Positions 27,329 through 41,792 of a stretch of 64,000 nt of DNA are shown in pieces. The notes beneath the pieces were generated by a model, which was given only the letters and a program-made list of their open reading frames with translations, made no database searches and had not been told where the DNA came from. Both the position numbers and the translations under genes were made by a program. The stretch lies in NCBI GenBank assembly GCA_014763715.1, contig JACXUV010000013.1, positions 50,365 through 114,364 of the forward strand, written 5' to 3'. How positions within the stretch are numbered: position 1 is the first letter of the stretch; the number at the start of each line of letters is the position of its first letter. Origin of the DNA: Rhodobacterales bacterium (GTDB lineage: Bacteria > Pseudomonadota > Alphaproteobacteria > Caulobacterales > Hyphomonadaceae).

Positions 27329-29140
27329 ATGAAACAGACCTTCGAAATCAAGGGCGGCCCCCAGGATGGGCGCGCGCACCTCCCGCTGCTCCGCAAGGAG
27401 CTTTCCGCCATGGGCCTCGACGGCTTTTATGTGCCGCATGATGACGAGTATCAGAACGAGTACCTGCCGGATGCGAATGAGCGCCTGGCCTGGGTGTCAG
27501 GCTTCACCGGCTCTTTCGGCTCGGCCTTCGTGTTTGCCGACAAGGCCGTGATCTTCGCCGACGGGCGTTACACGCTGCAGGCGGCGGACCAGACCGCGCC
27601 GGAGCTGTGGGAGCGTCAGGCGATTCCGGAGCCGGGCGCCTTTGGCTGGCTGGCAAAGCAGAAGCTCTCCGGCAAGACGGTCGGTTACGATCCGCGCCTG
27701 ATGAGCCCGAACGATGTGACGGCCCTGCAGGCTGCTGCGAAGAAGGCCGGTGCCACGCTGGTTGCGGCCCTGGAAAACCCGATCGACAAGGCCTGGGCTG
27801 ACCGCCCGCCGCAGCCGACGGCGGAGGTTGCCCCTTATCATGTGAAATATGCGGGCATCGCGCATGATGAGAAGCGCGCCGAGATTGGCAGGACTCTGGA
27901 AGAAGACGGCATCGACGCCGCGGTGCTGACCTCGCCGGCTTCGCTTGCCTGGGCGTTCAATATCCGGGGCGGGGATGTGATGTGCACGCCGCTGCCGCTG
28001 GGCCGTGCCATTCTGCACAAGGACGGTACCGCAGACCTGTTCCTCGACGAAGTGAAAGTCTCGCCGAAACTGCGCAAGCATCTCGGCAATACGGTTACGG
28101 TACGCCCGCTCTCGGAGATTGAGGAGGGGCTCGGCGAACTGGCTGGCAAAACGGTCAGCCTGGATCCGGATCTTGCCTCGGCCTGGTTCTTCGACACGGT
28201 GGAGGCCGCCGGCGGCAAGATTGTACGCCAGCGCGACCCTGTGGCCCTGCCTCGTGCCTGCAAGAACGAAGCGGAGATCAAGGGCACAACCGCCGCGCAC
28301 ATCCGCGATGGCGTGGCGTTGACGCGTTTCCTGCACTGGCTCGATACCGAAGCGCAGAGCGGCAAGGTGACGGAAATCGAAGCGGCCATCCGCCTCGAAA
28401 ACTTCCGGGATGAGTATGACTCGCTGAAAGACCTGTCTTTCCCCTCCATCTCCGGCGCCGTCGAGCATGGCGCGCTGCCGCACTATCGTGTGTCCGAAGC
28501 CTCCGACCGCACGCTGGAGCGCGGCTCGCTCTACCTGATCGATTCAGGCGGTCAGTATCCGGATGGTACGACGGATGTGACCCGTACGGTGCCGATCGGG
28601 GAGCCTACAGCCGACATGATCCGGCACTATACGCTGGTGCTGAAGGGGCATATCGCACTGGCAACCGTGCGTTTCCCGGCGGGCACGACGGGCACACATC
28701 TCGATGTGCTGGCACGTCATGCGCTGTGGCAGGCCGGGCTCGACTACCAGCATGGCACGGGCCATGGGGTCGGCGTGTATCTCGGCGTGCATGAAGGTCC
28801 TCACCGGATCGCAAAGCCGTGGAACGCCGTGCCGCTGATGCCGGGCATGATCGTCTCGAACGAGCCGGGATATTACCGCGAAGGCCAGTACGGCATCCGC
28901 ATCGAGAACCTGCAATATGTGACCCCGCCGGCGCCCATCGAAGGCGGCGAGATCGACATGCTGGGCTTCGAATGCCTGACTTTCGCACCGCTCGCGCGTG
29001 ACCTGATCGACGTGAAGCTGCTCACCAAAGAGGAGCGCGCCTATGTCAATGACTATCACAAGCGCGTCTGGAAACTGCTGAACCGCAAGCTGCCCGACGA
29101 TGTGAAAACCTGGCTGAAAGATGCGACGAAACGGATCTAG
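27329..29140 (+). CDS. Xaa-Pro aminopeptidase (M24B, aminopeptidase P-like)
   Basis: LIDSGGQYPDGTTDVTRT, HGTGHGVG, SNEPGYYREGQYGIRIENL. Confidence 0.95.
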   Translation: MKQTFEIKGGPQDGRAHLPLLRKELSAMGLDGFYVPHDDEYQNEYLPDANERLAWVSGFTGSFGSAFVFADKAVIFADGRYTLQAADQTAPELWERQAIPEPGAFGWLAKQKLSGKTVGYDPRLMSPNDVTALQAAAKKAGATLVAALENPIDKAWADRPPQPTAEVAPYHVKYAGIAHDEKRAEIGRTLEEDGIDAAVLTSPASLAWAFNIRGGDVMCTPLPLGRAILHKDGTADLFLDEVKVSPKLRKHLGNTVTVRPLSEIEEGLGELAGKTVSLDPDLASAWFFDTVEAAGGKIVRQRDPVALPRACKNEAEIKGTTAAHIRDGVALTRFLHWLDTEAQSGKVTEIEAAIRLENFRDEYDSLKDLSFPSISGAVEHGALPHYRVSEASDRTLERGSLYLIDSGGQYPDGTTDVTRTVPIGEPTADMIRHYTLVLKGHIALATVRFPAGTTGTHLDVLARHALWQAGLDYQHGTGHGVGVYLGVHEGPHRIAKPWNAVPLMPGMIVSNEPGYYREGQYGIRIENLQYVTPPAPIEGGEIDMLGFECLTFAPLARDLIDVKLLTKEERAYVNDYHKRVWKLLNRKLPDDVKTWLKDATKRI

Positions 29141-29931
29141 ACGGCGTAATAGATGATGGTCTTCAGGGCCGGGTTTTCGATGACCTGAAGGGCGACATAT
29201 TCGTATTTTGTCTTGTTGCCGCCGGGCGGGTGGAGCGTCTTCTGCCCGGCGCCACCGGCCTTGATGTCATGCTGGCGCCACCATTTTGCGAAGGGGGCGC
29301 TCTCTGCCTGTAGCCGTGCTGCAAGCTTCGCGAAGCGTGGATCGGCGGCATTGATGTCGTGGATGGGCCTGAATTCGGCCAGCATACGTCTTGCTTCGGC
29401 TTCCCAGCTTGCGCCGAACAGCTTGCGTGAGGCAGGGCGCAGGAACATGCCGATATAGATATTCCGCTCTGTGTCCGGAATATCTCCGAATCCGAACAAG
29501 ATCTCCGCGGCAGGGTTCCAGTGCAGCACATCGCCCAGCCTGTTGGTGACATAAGCCGGCTGCGCCAGCCTGTCGATCATGCGCTGTACAGTGGGCGGAA
29601 CGGCCTCGTCGGTCATATTCCGGGGCAGGGCGATGCCGGACAGGGCGTAGAGGTGGGCCGTTTCAATCGTGTCTAGCTGCAGCGCCCCGGCAATCGCATC
29701 GACCGTCTGACGTGACGGGCTGACGGGGCGGCCCTGTTCCAGCCTTGTGTACCAGTCGATCGAAATGTCTGCGAGTTCGGCCACTTCATCGCGGCGGAGG
29801 CCCGGCGTACGGCGTCGCCCGCCCGCAGGCAAGCCAATGGCTTCCGGCCGGATTGCTTCGCGCCGGGAACGGAGGAACTGCCCGAGTTCATTGCGGTCAG
29901 CACATGCAGTAGCAGATGTCGGCATTGGCAT
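29137..29931 (-). CDS. XRE-family regulator with MmyB-like ligand-binding domain
   Basis: LGQFLRSRREAIRPEAIGLPAGGRRRTPGLRRDEVAELADISIDWYTRLEQGR. Confidence 0.9.
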   Translation of the reverse strand: MPMPTSATACADRNELGQFLRSRREAIRPEAIGLPAGGRRRTPGLRRDEVAELADISIDWYTRLEQGRPVSPSRQTVDAIAGALQLDTIETAHLYALSGIALPRNMTDEAVPPTVQRMIDRLAQPAYVTNRLGDVLHWNPAAEILFGFGDIPDTERNIYIGMFLRPASRKLFGASWEAEARRMLAEFRPIHDINAADPRFAKLAARLQAESAPFAKWWRQHDIKAGGAGQKTLHPPGGNKTKYEYVALQVIENPALKTIIYYAV

Positions 29932-29952
29932 TGCAGGGTAGGTCCAATTTAT

Positions 29953-29969
29953 CCCAGGATAATCCTGGG
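29953..29969. promoter_or_regulatory. 17-bp palindrome CCCAGGAT-A-ATCCTGGG, candidate operator
   Basis: Perfect 8-bp arms, 22 bp upstream of the XRE gene, divergent from tautomerase gene. Confidence 0.65.
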
Positions 29970-30048
29970 CCTGTTTAGACTGAGAAATTCACCCTAATCT
30001 TAACAGATGATCCGTCAACGGCGAGTCGAAAGAGAAGGAGATACCCCT

Positions 30049-30456
30049 ATGCCACTGATTCAAGTCTGGATGCGTGCCGGCAAGGACAAGGCCTACAAGG
30101 CGGCCATTTCAAATGGCATCCATCAGGCGATGATGTCGGTCATGAACCTGCCGGAGGACGACTATTTCCAGGTCACGCACGAACTGGAAGAAGAGAATTA
30201 TATCTTTGACCCGAACTATTTCGGTATGCCGCGCAGCCCGGATTTCCTGATGATCCGGTTGTCGTTCAATGCCCGGCCAGCGGCGATGAAACAGCGCCTG
30301 TTTGAAGCGATTGCCGACAATCTGGTGAAATCGCCCGGCCTTCGCCGGGAAGATCTCGGTATGAGTATTGTCGAGACCGCGTTCGAGAACTGGTGGGCCC
30401 ATGGGCGCCGTGTCGACAAGGACACGGGCACGGACGCGCGGATGGGGGGCACTTAG
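30049..30456 (+). CDS. Tautomerase-family protein
   Basis: N-terminal Pro after Met (MPLIQVWMRAG) and tautomerase-like fold sequence. Confidence 0.85.
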   Translation: MPLIQVWMRAGKDKAYKAAISNGIHQAMMSVMNLPEDDYFQVTHELEEENYIFDPNYFGMPRSPDFLMIRLSFNARPAAMKQRLFEAIADNLVKSPGLRREDLGMSIVETAFENWWAHGRRVDKDTGTDARMGGT

Positions 30457-30505
30457 GCATCTTCGAAAAGTCATCCACCTTGCTGCGGCTGGAATAGGGA
30501 TCGTG

Positions 30506-31192
30506 TCAGAATGCCCTTTCCCTGCCAGTCCACTCAATAAACTGGCCCGTACGGGCAAGGGTGAGCCCGTCTGCAACGGCAATGATGCCGCGGGCGACTT
30601 CGGTTGGTGTGAGGTTCGCGCCGGGGCCGCCCATATCGGTCTGAACCCAACCGGGATCGATCAGGCAGACCGCGATGCCTTCGGGCGCGAGATCCGTTGC
30701 AAGGCCCTGCATCACCTTGTTCACAGCAGCCTTCGAGGCGCGGTAGGCGATCCGGTCTGACGCGGCATAGCCCATCCACGACATCTGGCTGGAAATGGTC
30801 AGGATGCGTCCATGTTCTGATTTCCGGATATTCGGCAGGAATGCTTGGGCAATGGCGAGTGGGGCCAATGTGTTGATCTCTAGCGTCCGGGCGAAGCCAT
30901 CGAAATCCGTCTGCAGCGTCGTTTGTTCTTCGCCGGGTGGGCCGATGATGCCGGCATTGTTGATCAGGATGTCGACAGGCTCATCCAGCGAGGATGCTGC
31001 GGCAGAGATGGCGGCCCGGTCGGTCACGTCGAAGACGAGCGGCGTGAACCCGATGCCCAGCTTCGTGGCGGTTTCTTCCGCCTGAGCCTGTGTGCGCATA
31101 CTCCCGAAGACGCGCCAGCCCTTCTCCAGTGCTTCCCGGGCGAGATGAAAGCCGATGCCGCGATTTGCGCCGGTGATGAGGATGGTCGTCAT
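30506..31192 (-). CDS. SDR-family oxidoreductase
   Basis: TGANRGIGFHLA, NNAG, YRASKAAVNK. Confidence 0.92.
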   Translation of the reverse strand: MTTILITGANRGIGFHLAREALEKGWRVFGSMRTQAQAEETATKLGIGFTPLVFDVTDRAAISAAASSLDEPVDILINNAGIIGPPGEEQTTLQTDFDGFARTLEINTLAPLAIAQAFLPNIRKSEHGRILTISSQMSWMGYAASDRIAYRASKAAVNKVMQGLATDLAPEGIAVCLIDPGWVQTDMGGPGANLTPTEVARGIIAVADGLTLARTGQFIEWTGRERAF

Positions 31193-31210
31193 GGGTCAGG
31201 TCAGTCCTAA

Positions 31211-31996
31211 TTATTTCAGGCCTAATTGCCGGATGGCATCGCGTACGCCCTCGTAACGCGGGCGGATGTCCTCCCCGATATGGGCATGGGTCGGGATATA
31301 GAAAAGGCCGAGGTCCAGGCCTTTCAGGGCAATCTCTGCGCAAAGCTCCGGCATGATGACATTGAATTCGGGTGGGATCATAGCGGGATCCGGAATGCCG
31401 CTGGCGATCAGCGGCGTGTAGACGCCGCCGGGCATCAGCACGTGCACATCCATTAGCTCGCCGCCCAGGTCCTCGCGCAGCCATTCGGCCATGATCAGTA
31501 CGCCGTGCTTCGTGGCTCCATATGCACCGATATGGCTGCGTTTGACGGCATGCGGCAGGCTGAGGGAGTTCTCGGAGCCCGTAATCATCAGCCGGCCTCG
31601 CTTGTCCGATTCAGCCAGCGTAGCGGCATAGGCTGTCGCAATGCGGAAGGGGGCAAACATGTTCACTTCGAACATGCGCATTGTGTCTGGTCCGAAATCC
31701 TCCTTCATCATGCGCTTGTGGCGGTCGATGCCTGCATTGGCGCAGATGAGATCCACATGCCCCTTCCTGTCGAGGGCCTCCTTCACCAGAGCGGCAGGCG
31801 CGTCCGGATCAGACAGGTCACAGCTGATGGAGAGGCCGGGGCGGGGCAGGTTCGCGGCAACGTCGCGGGCGAGGTCTTCCTGTATGTCCACTACGATGAC
31901 ATCCGCCCCGCGCGTACTGAGCGCTGTGGCCAGCGCCTTGCCGATGCCGGATGCTCCGCCGGTGATCAGCGCCACCTTGCCTGTGTAATCGATCAT
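31211..31996 (-). CDS. SDR-family oxidoreductase
   Basis: TGGASGIGKALA, ANAG, YGATKHGV. Confidence 0.92.
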   Translation of the reverse strand: MIDYTGKVALITGGASGIGKALATALSTRGADVIVVDIQEDLARDVAANLPRPGLSISCDLSDPDAPAALVKEALDRKGHVDLICANAGIDRHKRMMKEDFGPDTMRMFEVNMFAPFRIATAYAATLAESDKRGRLMITGSENSLSLPHAVKRSHIGAYGATKHGVLIMAEWLREDLGGELMDVHVLMPGGVYTPLIASGIPDPAMIPPEFNVIMPELCAEIALKGLDLGLFYIPTHAHIGEDIRPRYEGVRDAIRQLGLK

Positions 31997-32095
31997 GATT
32001 GCGGCCTCCCTGAATTTCGCCTTTTTTGGCAGGCTATACTGAAAGCGCGCCAGAACAGAGGGCTGGCGAAAGATCTGTCCGTGCAGATTCTGTTT

Positions 32096-32110
32096 GTTCT
32101 GTTTTTGTTC
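32096..32110. promoter_or_regulatory. Predicted LexA (SOS) box GTTCTGTTTTTGTTC
   Basis: Exact GTTC-N7-GTTC, 39 bp upstream of recN. Confidence 0.8.
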
Positions 32111-32149
32111 TCGTGGTAAAAGCGCCTCCGTAGAGTTGGGAGTGCGCCC

Positions 32150-35940
<3,791 letters not shown>

Positions 35941-35954
35941 GGCGCGCCTGCCTG

Positions 35955-36785
35955 TTATTTCCCGCCGGGAATGATCTTCTGCAGCAGGGTGCGTTTTGGC
36001 GCCGATGTTTCCAGCATGACACCTTCCGACGTCATGAGGTTGTAGGCCATCTTGTACCAGTCCGAATTCGGATAGTTGTAGCCGAGCGTTGCGGCGGCTT
36101 CGGTCGCCTGCGGACGCATGCCGAGCGAGAGATACGCCTCCACGAGACGGTAGAGCGCTTCCTCGGAGTGCGAGGTCCGGTCGTAGTCTGTTACAACGGT
36201 GCGGAAGCGGTTGATGGCTGCCAGCGTCTGGTTGGAACGCAGGTACCAGCGGCCAACCTCCATCTCCTTGCCGGCGAGCTGGTCGTTCACCATGTCCAGC
36301 TTCAGCTGCGCATCGCGCGCATATTCGCTGTTGGGGAACCGGCGCAGCACATCCTGCAACGAGGCCCTGGCCTGTTCGGTCATGCCTTGGTCGCGGCCGA
36401 CATCGACGATCTGCTCGAACTGGCTGATGGCGATGAGGTAATAGGCATAGGCCGCTTCCGTGCCGCCCGGGTGCAGCGAGATGTAACGCTGCGCGGCCGA
36501 CATCGCCTCATCATAGTCGTGGCGCTGATAGTGGGCATAAGCCGTCATCACCATCGCCTTGCGGGCCCATTCGGAATAAGGGTGCTGGCGCTCGACTTCG
36601 TTGAACAGCAGGATCGCGGTGTCGTAATCGTGCTGGTCCATCTCCTTGCCGGCCTGATTGTAGAGCTGCTCAACCGGGCGCTCGACATAGGCGAGTTCGC
36701 GCTGGCGCTTCTCCCGGCTCTGGCATGCGGTGAGGCTGACAGCCACGGCAATGAGGGCGAGGGCGAGGGGCTTGGCAGGCTTCAT
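35955..36785 (-). CDS. bamD: Outer membrane assembly lipoprotein BamD
   Basis: Lipobox SLTAC, TPR-like repeats, YxxA lipoprotein family; next to lpxC. Confidence 0.9.
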   Translation of the reverse strand: MKPAKPLALALIAVAVSLTACQSREKRQRELAYVERPVEQLYNQAGKEMDQHDYDTAILLFNEVERQHPYSEWARKAMVMTAYAHYQRHDYDEAMSAAQRYISLHPGGTEAAYAYYLIAISQFEQIVDVGRDQGMTEQARASLQDVLRRFPNSEYARDAQLKLDMVNDQLAGKEMEVGRWYLRSNQTLAAINRFRTVVTDYDRTSHSEEALYRLVEAYLSLGMRPQATEAAATLGYNYPNSDWYKMAYNLMTSEGVMLETSAPKRTLLQKIIPGGK

Positions 36786-36940
36786 GGGCTCTGGCGCGCT
36801 TTCTGCAATTCTTGTCGCTCTTTGATTAGCGCGAACCCGGCCTGTATTCCAAGGAACTTTCACAGGCTGGAAACCTTAATTGGCCGCCTGTTAGGTGAGT
36901 CTTGCAGACTTTTAAGAAAGCAGGGGTGGCTTGCTGCAGG

Positions 36941-37858
36941 CTAGAGCGCGACGCCGGCCCGCAATGCCTCGGTCACCAGGTCCGTATCGGCATCGCTTTC
37001 CCAGCACCAGGCCTCCGGCGTTTCCAGCAGCTTGCGGACAAGCTTGTTGTTGAGCGCATGGCCCGGCTGAACGGCCTCATAGGCACCGGCAATCGGCGCG
37101 CCGGCCAGCATCAGATCGCCCACGGCGTCAAGCATCTTGTGACGCACGAATTCGTCTTCGATACGCAGGCCTTCCGGGTTCATGATGGCTTCGTCGTCAT
37201 CGATCACGACGGCATTGTCGAGCGAGCCGCCGCGGGCAAGGCCCATGGAACGCAGCATTTCGACATCGCGTGCAAAGCCATAGGTGCGGGCAAAGGCGAG
37301 GTCCCGGGCGAACATGCCGGGCGCCAGGCGCAGGGCCATTTGCTGTATGCCGATGACGTTGTTGTCGTATTCGATCCGGGCGCGCAGCGTGAGGTGCCTG
37401 TCAGTCGAAGGCGACAGAGTGGCCCGCTTCGGCCCATCGACGACTTCGATCGTGTCGAGAATGCGGATGCGGCGGCGCGGGGCGCCCTGCGTCTTCAGGC
37501 CTGCCTGCAGAAGCAGTTCGCAATAGACTGCGGAGGAGCCATCCATGATCGGCACTTCCGGCCCGTCGATTTCGATCAGGAGGTTATCGATGCCGAGGCC
37601 GCAGACGGCAGCCATCAGGTGCTCCACCACAGCAACAGAAATGCCTGCCTCGTTGGTGATAGTGGTGCCGAGCTGTGTGTCGGATACATTGGCGGCATGG
37701 GCGCGGATGTCCGGCTTGGGTAGGCCGAGATCGGTACGGCGGAAAACGACGCCTGTGCCAACGGGCGCTGGTTTCAGGACGAGCCGGGCTTTCTCGCCGC
37801 TATGGACGCCAACACCGGCACACATGGCGGGCCGCTCGATGGTTTGCTGCATTTCCAT
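36941..37858 (-). CDS. lpxC: UDP-3-O-acyl-N-acetylglucosamine deacetylase
   Basis: GVGVHSGEKARLVLKPA, VEHLMAAVCGLGIDN, DEFVRHKMLDAVGDL. Confidence 0.97.
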   Translation of the reverse strand: MEMQQTIERPAMCAGVGVHSGEKARLVLKPAPVGTGVVFRRTDLGLPKPDIRAHAANVSDTQLGTTITNEAGISVAVVEHLMAAVCGLGIDNLLIEIDGPEVPIMDGSSAVYCELLLQAGLKTQGAPRRRIRILDTIEVVDGPKRATLSPSTDRHLTLRARIEYDNNVIGIQQMALRLAPGMFARDLAFARTYGFARDVEMLRSMGLARGGSLDNAVVIDDDEAIMNPEGLRIEDEFVRHKMLDAVGDLMLAGAPIAGAYEAVQPGHALNNKLVRKLLETPEAWCWESDADTDLVTEALRAGVAL

Positions 37859-37928
37859 GCCGGTTCTACTCACAACTACCCGAAACTTAACTCTCGATCT
37901 TTGTGGGGGTAGGGGCGCCAAGGGGCAA

Positions 37929-37951
37929 AACACGGCTTGTTTCGCCGTGTT
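37929..37951. terminator. Hairpin AACACGGC...GCCGTGTT
   Basis: Perfect 8-bp stem between ftsZ and lpxC. Confidence 0.6.
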
Positions 37952-37953
37952 AC

Positions 37954-37987
37954 AAACAGGGCCGCATCATACGATACGGCCCTGTTT
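37954..37987. terminator. Hairpin AAACAGGGCCG...CGGCCCTGTTT
   Basis: Perfect 11-bp stem between ftsZ and lpxC. Confidence 0.75.
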
Positions 37988-38067
37988 AGTATGGGTTTTT
38001 ATTGTAATAGTCGGATCTGTTTCAGACTGTGATTTCCTACATCAGGAAGACTAGGCCGGGGCCTGCC

Positions 38068-39537
38068 TCAATGATTGGCTGAGCGGCGAAGGAAAGCCGG
38101 GATTTCCAGGTCCGCATCATCGAACGGAGCGGGCTCCGGGTGATCGTCCGGAGACGAGACGATCGGTGCGGGCTCTGCCATGTCATCGTTTTCGCCCTGC
38201 GGATTGCTGCGGCGCCAGCCGAACAGGTTGGCGAAGCCGGAGCCACCATGCTCGGCTTTTGGTTTGTCGGCGACAGGCGTGTCGCGGCGGGCGGAGAATA
38301 CGGAATCTGCGGACACTTCTTCGTCTCCTTCTGCGCCTTCGTAGTGACCCTCTTCCAGGGAGGCCGTTTCAGTTCCTGCTTCCGCCGTGGTCGAGCGGTG
38401 AGTGATGATGGTCGGGCGGTCCTCGTCGTGAAGCGGGGCTTCGGCTGCGGCTTCCCCGGTAACCTCTTCTTGGGCTTCAACAGGGACTTCAGCGGTTTCC
38501 GCTTCCAGTTCGGGCTCCGGATCGTCCACCGGGGCGGCGATCGGCTGGCGCACCGTGGCCGGGGTAGCGGCAGGCTGCGCGGGCTGGACCCCATAGGCTG
38601 CCTCGACGCCCGCTGCGATCACGGAGACGCGCAGGCGGCCTTCCAGTTCGGTATCGAAGGCCGAGCCGAGGATGATATTGGCATCCGGGTCCACCTCACG
38701 GCGGATCTCGTTGGCGGCCTCGTCCAGTTCGAACAGGGTCATGTCATAGCCGCCGGTGATGTTGATGAGCACACCCTTGGCGCCCTTCATCGAGATATCG
38801 TCCAGCAGCGGGTTGTCGATGGCCTGGCGGGCGGCTTCCAGAGCGCGGTTCTCGCCGGTTGCTTCGCCCATGCCCATCATGGCTGTGCCCATGCCGCGCA
38901 TGATGGAGCTGACATCTGCGAAATCGAGGTTGATGAGGCCGGGCATGACCATCAGGTCGGTAATGCCGCGCACGCCGGAATAGAGCACGTCGTCGGCCAT
39001 GCGGAAGGCTTCGGCGAAGGTCGTGCGGTCATTGGCAATGCGGAACAGGTTCTGGTTCGGCACCACGATCATCGTATCGACGTGGCTACGGATCAGATCC
39101 AGCCCGTTCTCGGCAACATGCATGCGGCGGTTGCCCTCAAAGCCGAACGGCTTGGTGACGACGGCCACGGTGAGGATGTCCATCTCGCGGGCAGCGCGGG
39201 CGATGACAGGCGCTGCGCCGGTGCCGGTGCCGCCGCCCATGCCGGCAGCGATGAACACCATGTGCGACCCTTCGAGATACTGCTTGATCTCGTCGATCGA
39301 TTCCTCAGCCGCTTTCTCGCCGATTTCCGGGCGGGCGCCGGCGCCGAGGCCCGAGGTTGTGACCGGGCCGAGCTGGATGCAGGTTTCAGCCTTGGAGCGC
39401 GAAAGGGCCTGCGCGTCAGTATTGGCGGCAATGAACTCGACGCCCTGCAGGTTCGCTTCGATCATGTTGTCGACTGCGTTGCCACCGGCACCGCCGACGC
39501 CAAAGACCAGGATCCTGGGCTTCAGTTCATAGTTCAT
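38068..39537 (-). CDS. ftsZ: Cell division protein FtsZ
   Basis: [23 protein letters not shown] tubulin signature; C-terminal [17 protein letters not shown]. Confidence 0.99.
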   Translation of the reverse strand: MNYELKPRILVFGVGGAGGNAVDNMIEANLQGVEFIAANTDAQALSRSKAETCIQLGPVTTSGLGAGARPEIGEKAAEESIDEIKQYLEGSHMVFIAAGMGGGTGTGAAPVIARAAREMDILTVAVVTKPFGFEGNRRMHVAENGLDLIRSHVDTMIVVPNQNLFRIANDRTTFAEAFRMADDVLYSGVRGITDLMVMPGLINLDFADVSSIMRGMGTAMMGMGEATGENRALEAARQAIDNPLLDDISMKGAKGVLINITGGYDMTLFELDEAANEIRREVDPDANIILGSAFDTELEGRLRVSVIAAGVEAAYGVQPAQPAATPATVRQPIAAPVDDPEPELEAETAEVPVEAQEEVTGEAAAEAPLHDEDRPTIITHRSTTAEAGTETASLEEGHYEGAEGDEEVSADSVFSARRDTPVADKPKAEHGGSGFANLFGWRRSNPQGENDDMAEPAPIVSSPDDHPEPAPFDDADLEIPAFLRRSANH

Positions 39538-39602
39538 TGCATCCCTCACTTCACTCTACTTGCTCGCGGACCCCTGCCGTATGGCAAGATGACGTGATGC
39601 GG

Positions 39603-39617
39603 CTAAGAAGCAGTTAA
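39603..39617 (-). promoter_or_regulatory. CtrA-like site TTAA-N7-TTAG upstream of ftsZ
   Basis: Minus-strand TTAACTGCTTCTTAG; one mismatch to TTAA-N7-TTAA. Confidence 0.4.
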
Positions 39618-39633
39618 GTGGAGTGAAATCGGC

Positions 39634-40926
39634 TCAGAAATTTTCTTCGAGCCAATGGAACACTTTGTTCACCACGCCGCTTCTCGACTCTGGTCCATCC
39701 ATGCGCGAAGCAGCTGCCCTTACTGCGTCCGCAAACCCCAACTCGGAGTACAGTAGCAGACCAGAGGCTGTGGAGAAAGCAGGCGTTGCCAGTGTTTCGC
39801 CGAGAAATTCGGCAATGGTCGGACGCCCAAGCCGTACTGGCGCCTGCAGGATGCGGCTGGCGACGTCGCGCACGCCCGGCAGCTGCGATGCGCCGCCTGT
39901 CAGCACCACTCGGTGAGGGAGTACTTTGCGTACACCACTGGAATCGAGCGTTTTGCGGACCAGTTCGAATGTCTCTTCAACGCGTGGTGCGATGATCTCT
40001 GCGAGTTGGCCCCGTTCCATGCGCGTTGCCTGCAGGCGGCCATCATCGCCGAGGCGGGGAACCTCGATCCGTTCGGCAAGGCCAGGGCCTTCGAGATTGG
40101 CCGTGCCATAGACGCTCTTCAGGCGCTCTGCGGCGGCGAAGGTGGTGCCGAGGCCCTGGGCAAGATCGGAGGTCACATGCGAGCCGCCCGCCGGGACGAG
40201 GCCCAGCCAGGCGGGGGAGCCATTGAGGTACACCGACACAGCCGTCACGCCCGCGCCCATGTCGATACAGATGGCGCCGTTCTCGATCTCGTCGTCGATC
40301 AGAGTGCCTGCACCGCTCGCAATGGAGGAGGGGATCAGGGCCGTCACCCCGATATGTGCCCGGCCGACGCATTCGACGAGGTTCTTCACGACCGATTTCG
40401 GCGCGGTAACGATGGAAAGCAGCAGGCTGAGCTCGCTGGCATACATGCCCTGCGGCTCGCGCACGCCTTCCTGATCGTCCACACGGTAGGCGACCGGCCA
40501 GGCGGCAAGGGTTTCCTCGCCGCGTGCAGGCACCTTGGCCAGTGCCTGGGCCTGAATGCGACGGACATCCTTCTGGGTGATCTCGCGTCCGCCGATCTCG
40601 ATGCGGGCGGTAACCAGCGTAGAGGCGAGTTTCTGTCCGGTGATGCCCAGCATCACATTGGAGATCTGCTCTCCAGCTTCGCGCTCGGCATCTTCCACAG
40701 CGAGACGGATGGCGCGTTCCAGGCCTTCCATGTCGGTGATCGTGCCGCCGGTGAACCCGCGCGACTGCTGGCGGCCTGCACCCAGAATCCGGAAACTGCG
40801 AGGACCGGCACCGTCATTGCGGCCGATCAGGCAGGTGATTTTCGAGCAGCCGATGTCCAGCGCGGCCACCGTGCCGGTGTTCGAACGCCCCATGCGGGGG
40901 GCACGGCGGGACTGGACATTGGCCAT
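39634..40926 (-). CDS. ftsA: Cell division protein FtsA
   Basis: VAALDIGCSKITCLIG, ICIDMGAGVTAVSVY, VLTGGASQLPG. Confidence 0.97.
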   Translation of the reverse strand: MANVQSRRAPRMGRSNTGTVAALDIGCSKITCLIGRNDGAGPRSFRILGAGRQQSRGFTGGTITDMEGLERAIRLAVEDAEREAGEQISNVMLGITGQKLASTLVTARIEIGGREITQKDVRRIQAQALAKVPARGEETLAAWPVAYRVDDQEGVREPQGMYASELSLLLSIVTAPKSVVKNLVECVGRAHIGVTALIPSSIASGAGTLIDDEIENGAICIDMGAGVTAVSVYLNGSPAWLGLVPAGGSHVTSDLAQGLGTTFAAAERLKSVYGTANLEGPGLAERIEVPRLGDDGRLQATRMERGQLAEIIAPRVEETFELVRKTLDSSGVRKVLPHRVVLTGGASQLPGVRDVASRILQAPVRLGRPTIAEFLGETLATPAFSTASGLLLYSELGFADAVRAAASRMDGPESRSGVVNKVFHWLEENF

Positions 40927-41792
40927 CAGGAACGCGCCGCCTTCTCACGGGCCTTGAAATCCGGTGCATTCACCGGGCCGAGATAGACGCGGCCGGCATT
41001 GCGCATGTCGATCAGTTTCAGCGGGCGCTGCATCAGGGCGGTGCGTACCTGCAGCTCGGTCAGGCGGTCGAGGGCGCTGACCAGTTGGATGTCTTCCGGC
41101 AGGCGCACGGTCGCGCCGGAGATGAGGCGCATGTCCCAGCGGCGGTCGTTAATGCGTGTGGCAATGGCGAGATCACCGGTAACAACCGGGGCATCGGCCA
41201 GCGCCTTGACGAGGGAAGGGGCCGCTTCCGGGGCGCCGCGTCCCGCCACCCGGACCAGATCCGGATGGTCGCTGGCGCGCTCGCCGGGGATGACGCGGCC
41301 AAGACCGTCCACGACAGTCCATTCGGTGCCGTCATGCCAGATGGCAACCGGCTCTGCGGCATCGGCGATGATCACGACCTGGTCCGGCCAGAGGCGGTGC
41401 ACACGCACGTTCAGCACCTTGTGGGTGCCTTCTACTCGGCGGCGGATGATGTAGGGGTCGGCGCGGAACATGTTCTCGCCCGGCTCGATCATGGCGGCCG
41501 CGCGGATTTCCTGCTGCAGGCGAGGGTCCTGTTCCAGGCCCAGCACGGAAACTTCGTTCACCGAAACGCCAGCCACACGGGCCGTATCATCCATGAAGCC
41601 GGCGAACCGGCTTTCGATCTGCGACATGGACCCGCCCATCCAGGCAGCCAGGGCCACCACGATCGCGATCAGCATGACAAAGCCGAACAGGACGGAGGAG
41701 ACGCGCACTTCCTCACCTGTGACCTCGTCGACGAAGGTCATCGGCTCGCGCCTGGATTTCCGGGTGGGCTGGTTGCGGCTTATCTTCGGCAT
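40926..41792 (-). CDS. ftsQ: Cell division protein FtsQ
   Basis: Single TM then POTRA-like domain; between ftsA and ddl. Confidence 0.93.
   Translation of the reverse strand: MPKISRNQPTRKSRREPMTFVDEVTGEEVRVSSVLFGFVMLIAIVVALAAWMGGSMSQIESRFAGFMDDTARVAGVSVNEVSVLGLEQDPRLQQEIRAAAMIEPGENMFRADPYIIRRRVEGTHKVLNVRVHRLWPDQVVIIADAAEPVAIWHDGTEWTVVDGLGRVIPGERASDHPDLVRVAGRGAPEAAPSLVKALADAPVVTGDLAIATRINDRRWDMRLISGATVRLPEDIQLVSALDRLTELQVRTALMQRPLKLIDMRNAGRVYLGPVNAPDFKAREKAARS

Noticed and set aside
38140-39597. 485-aa plus-strand ORF
   Set aside because: Antisense shadow of ftsZ in GC-rich DNA; no recognisable protein features
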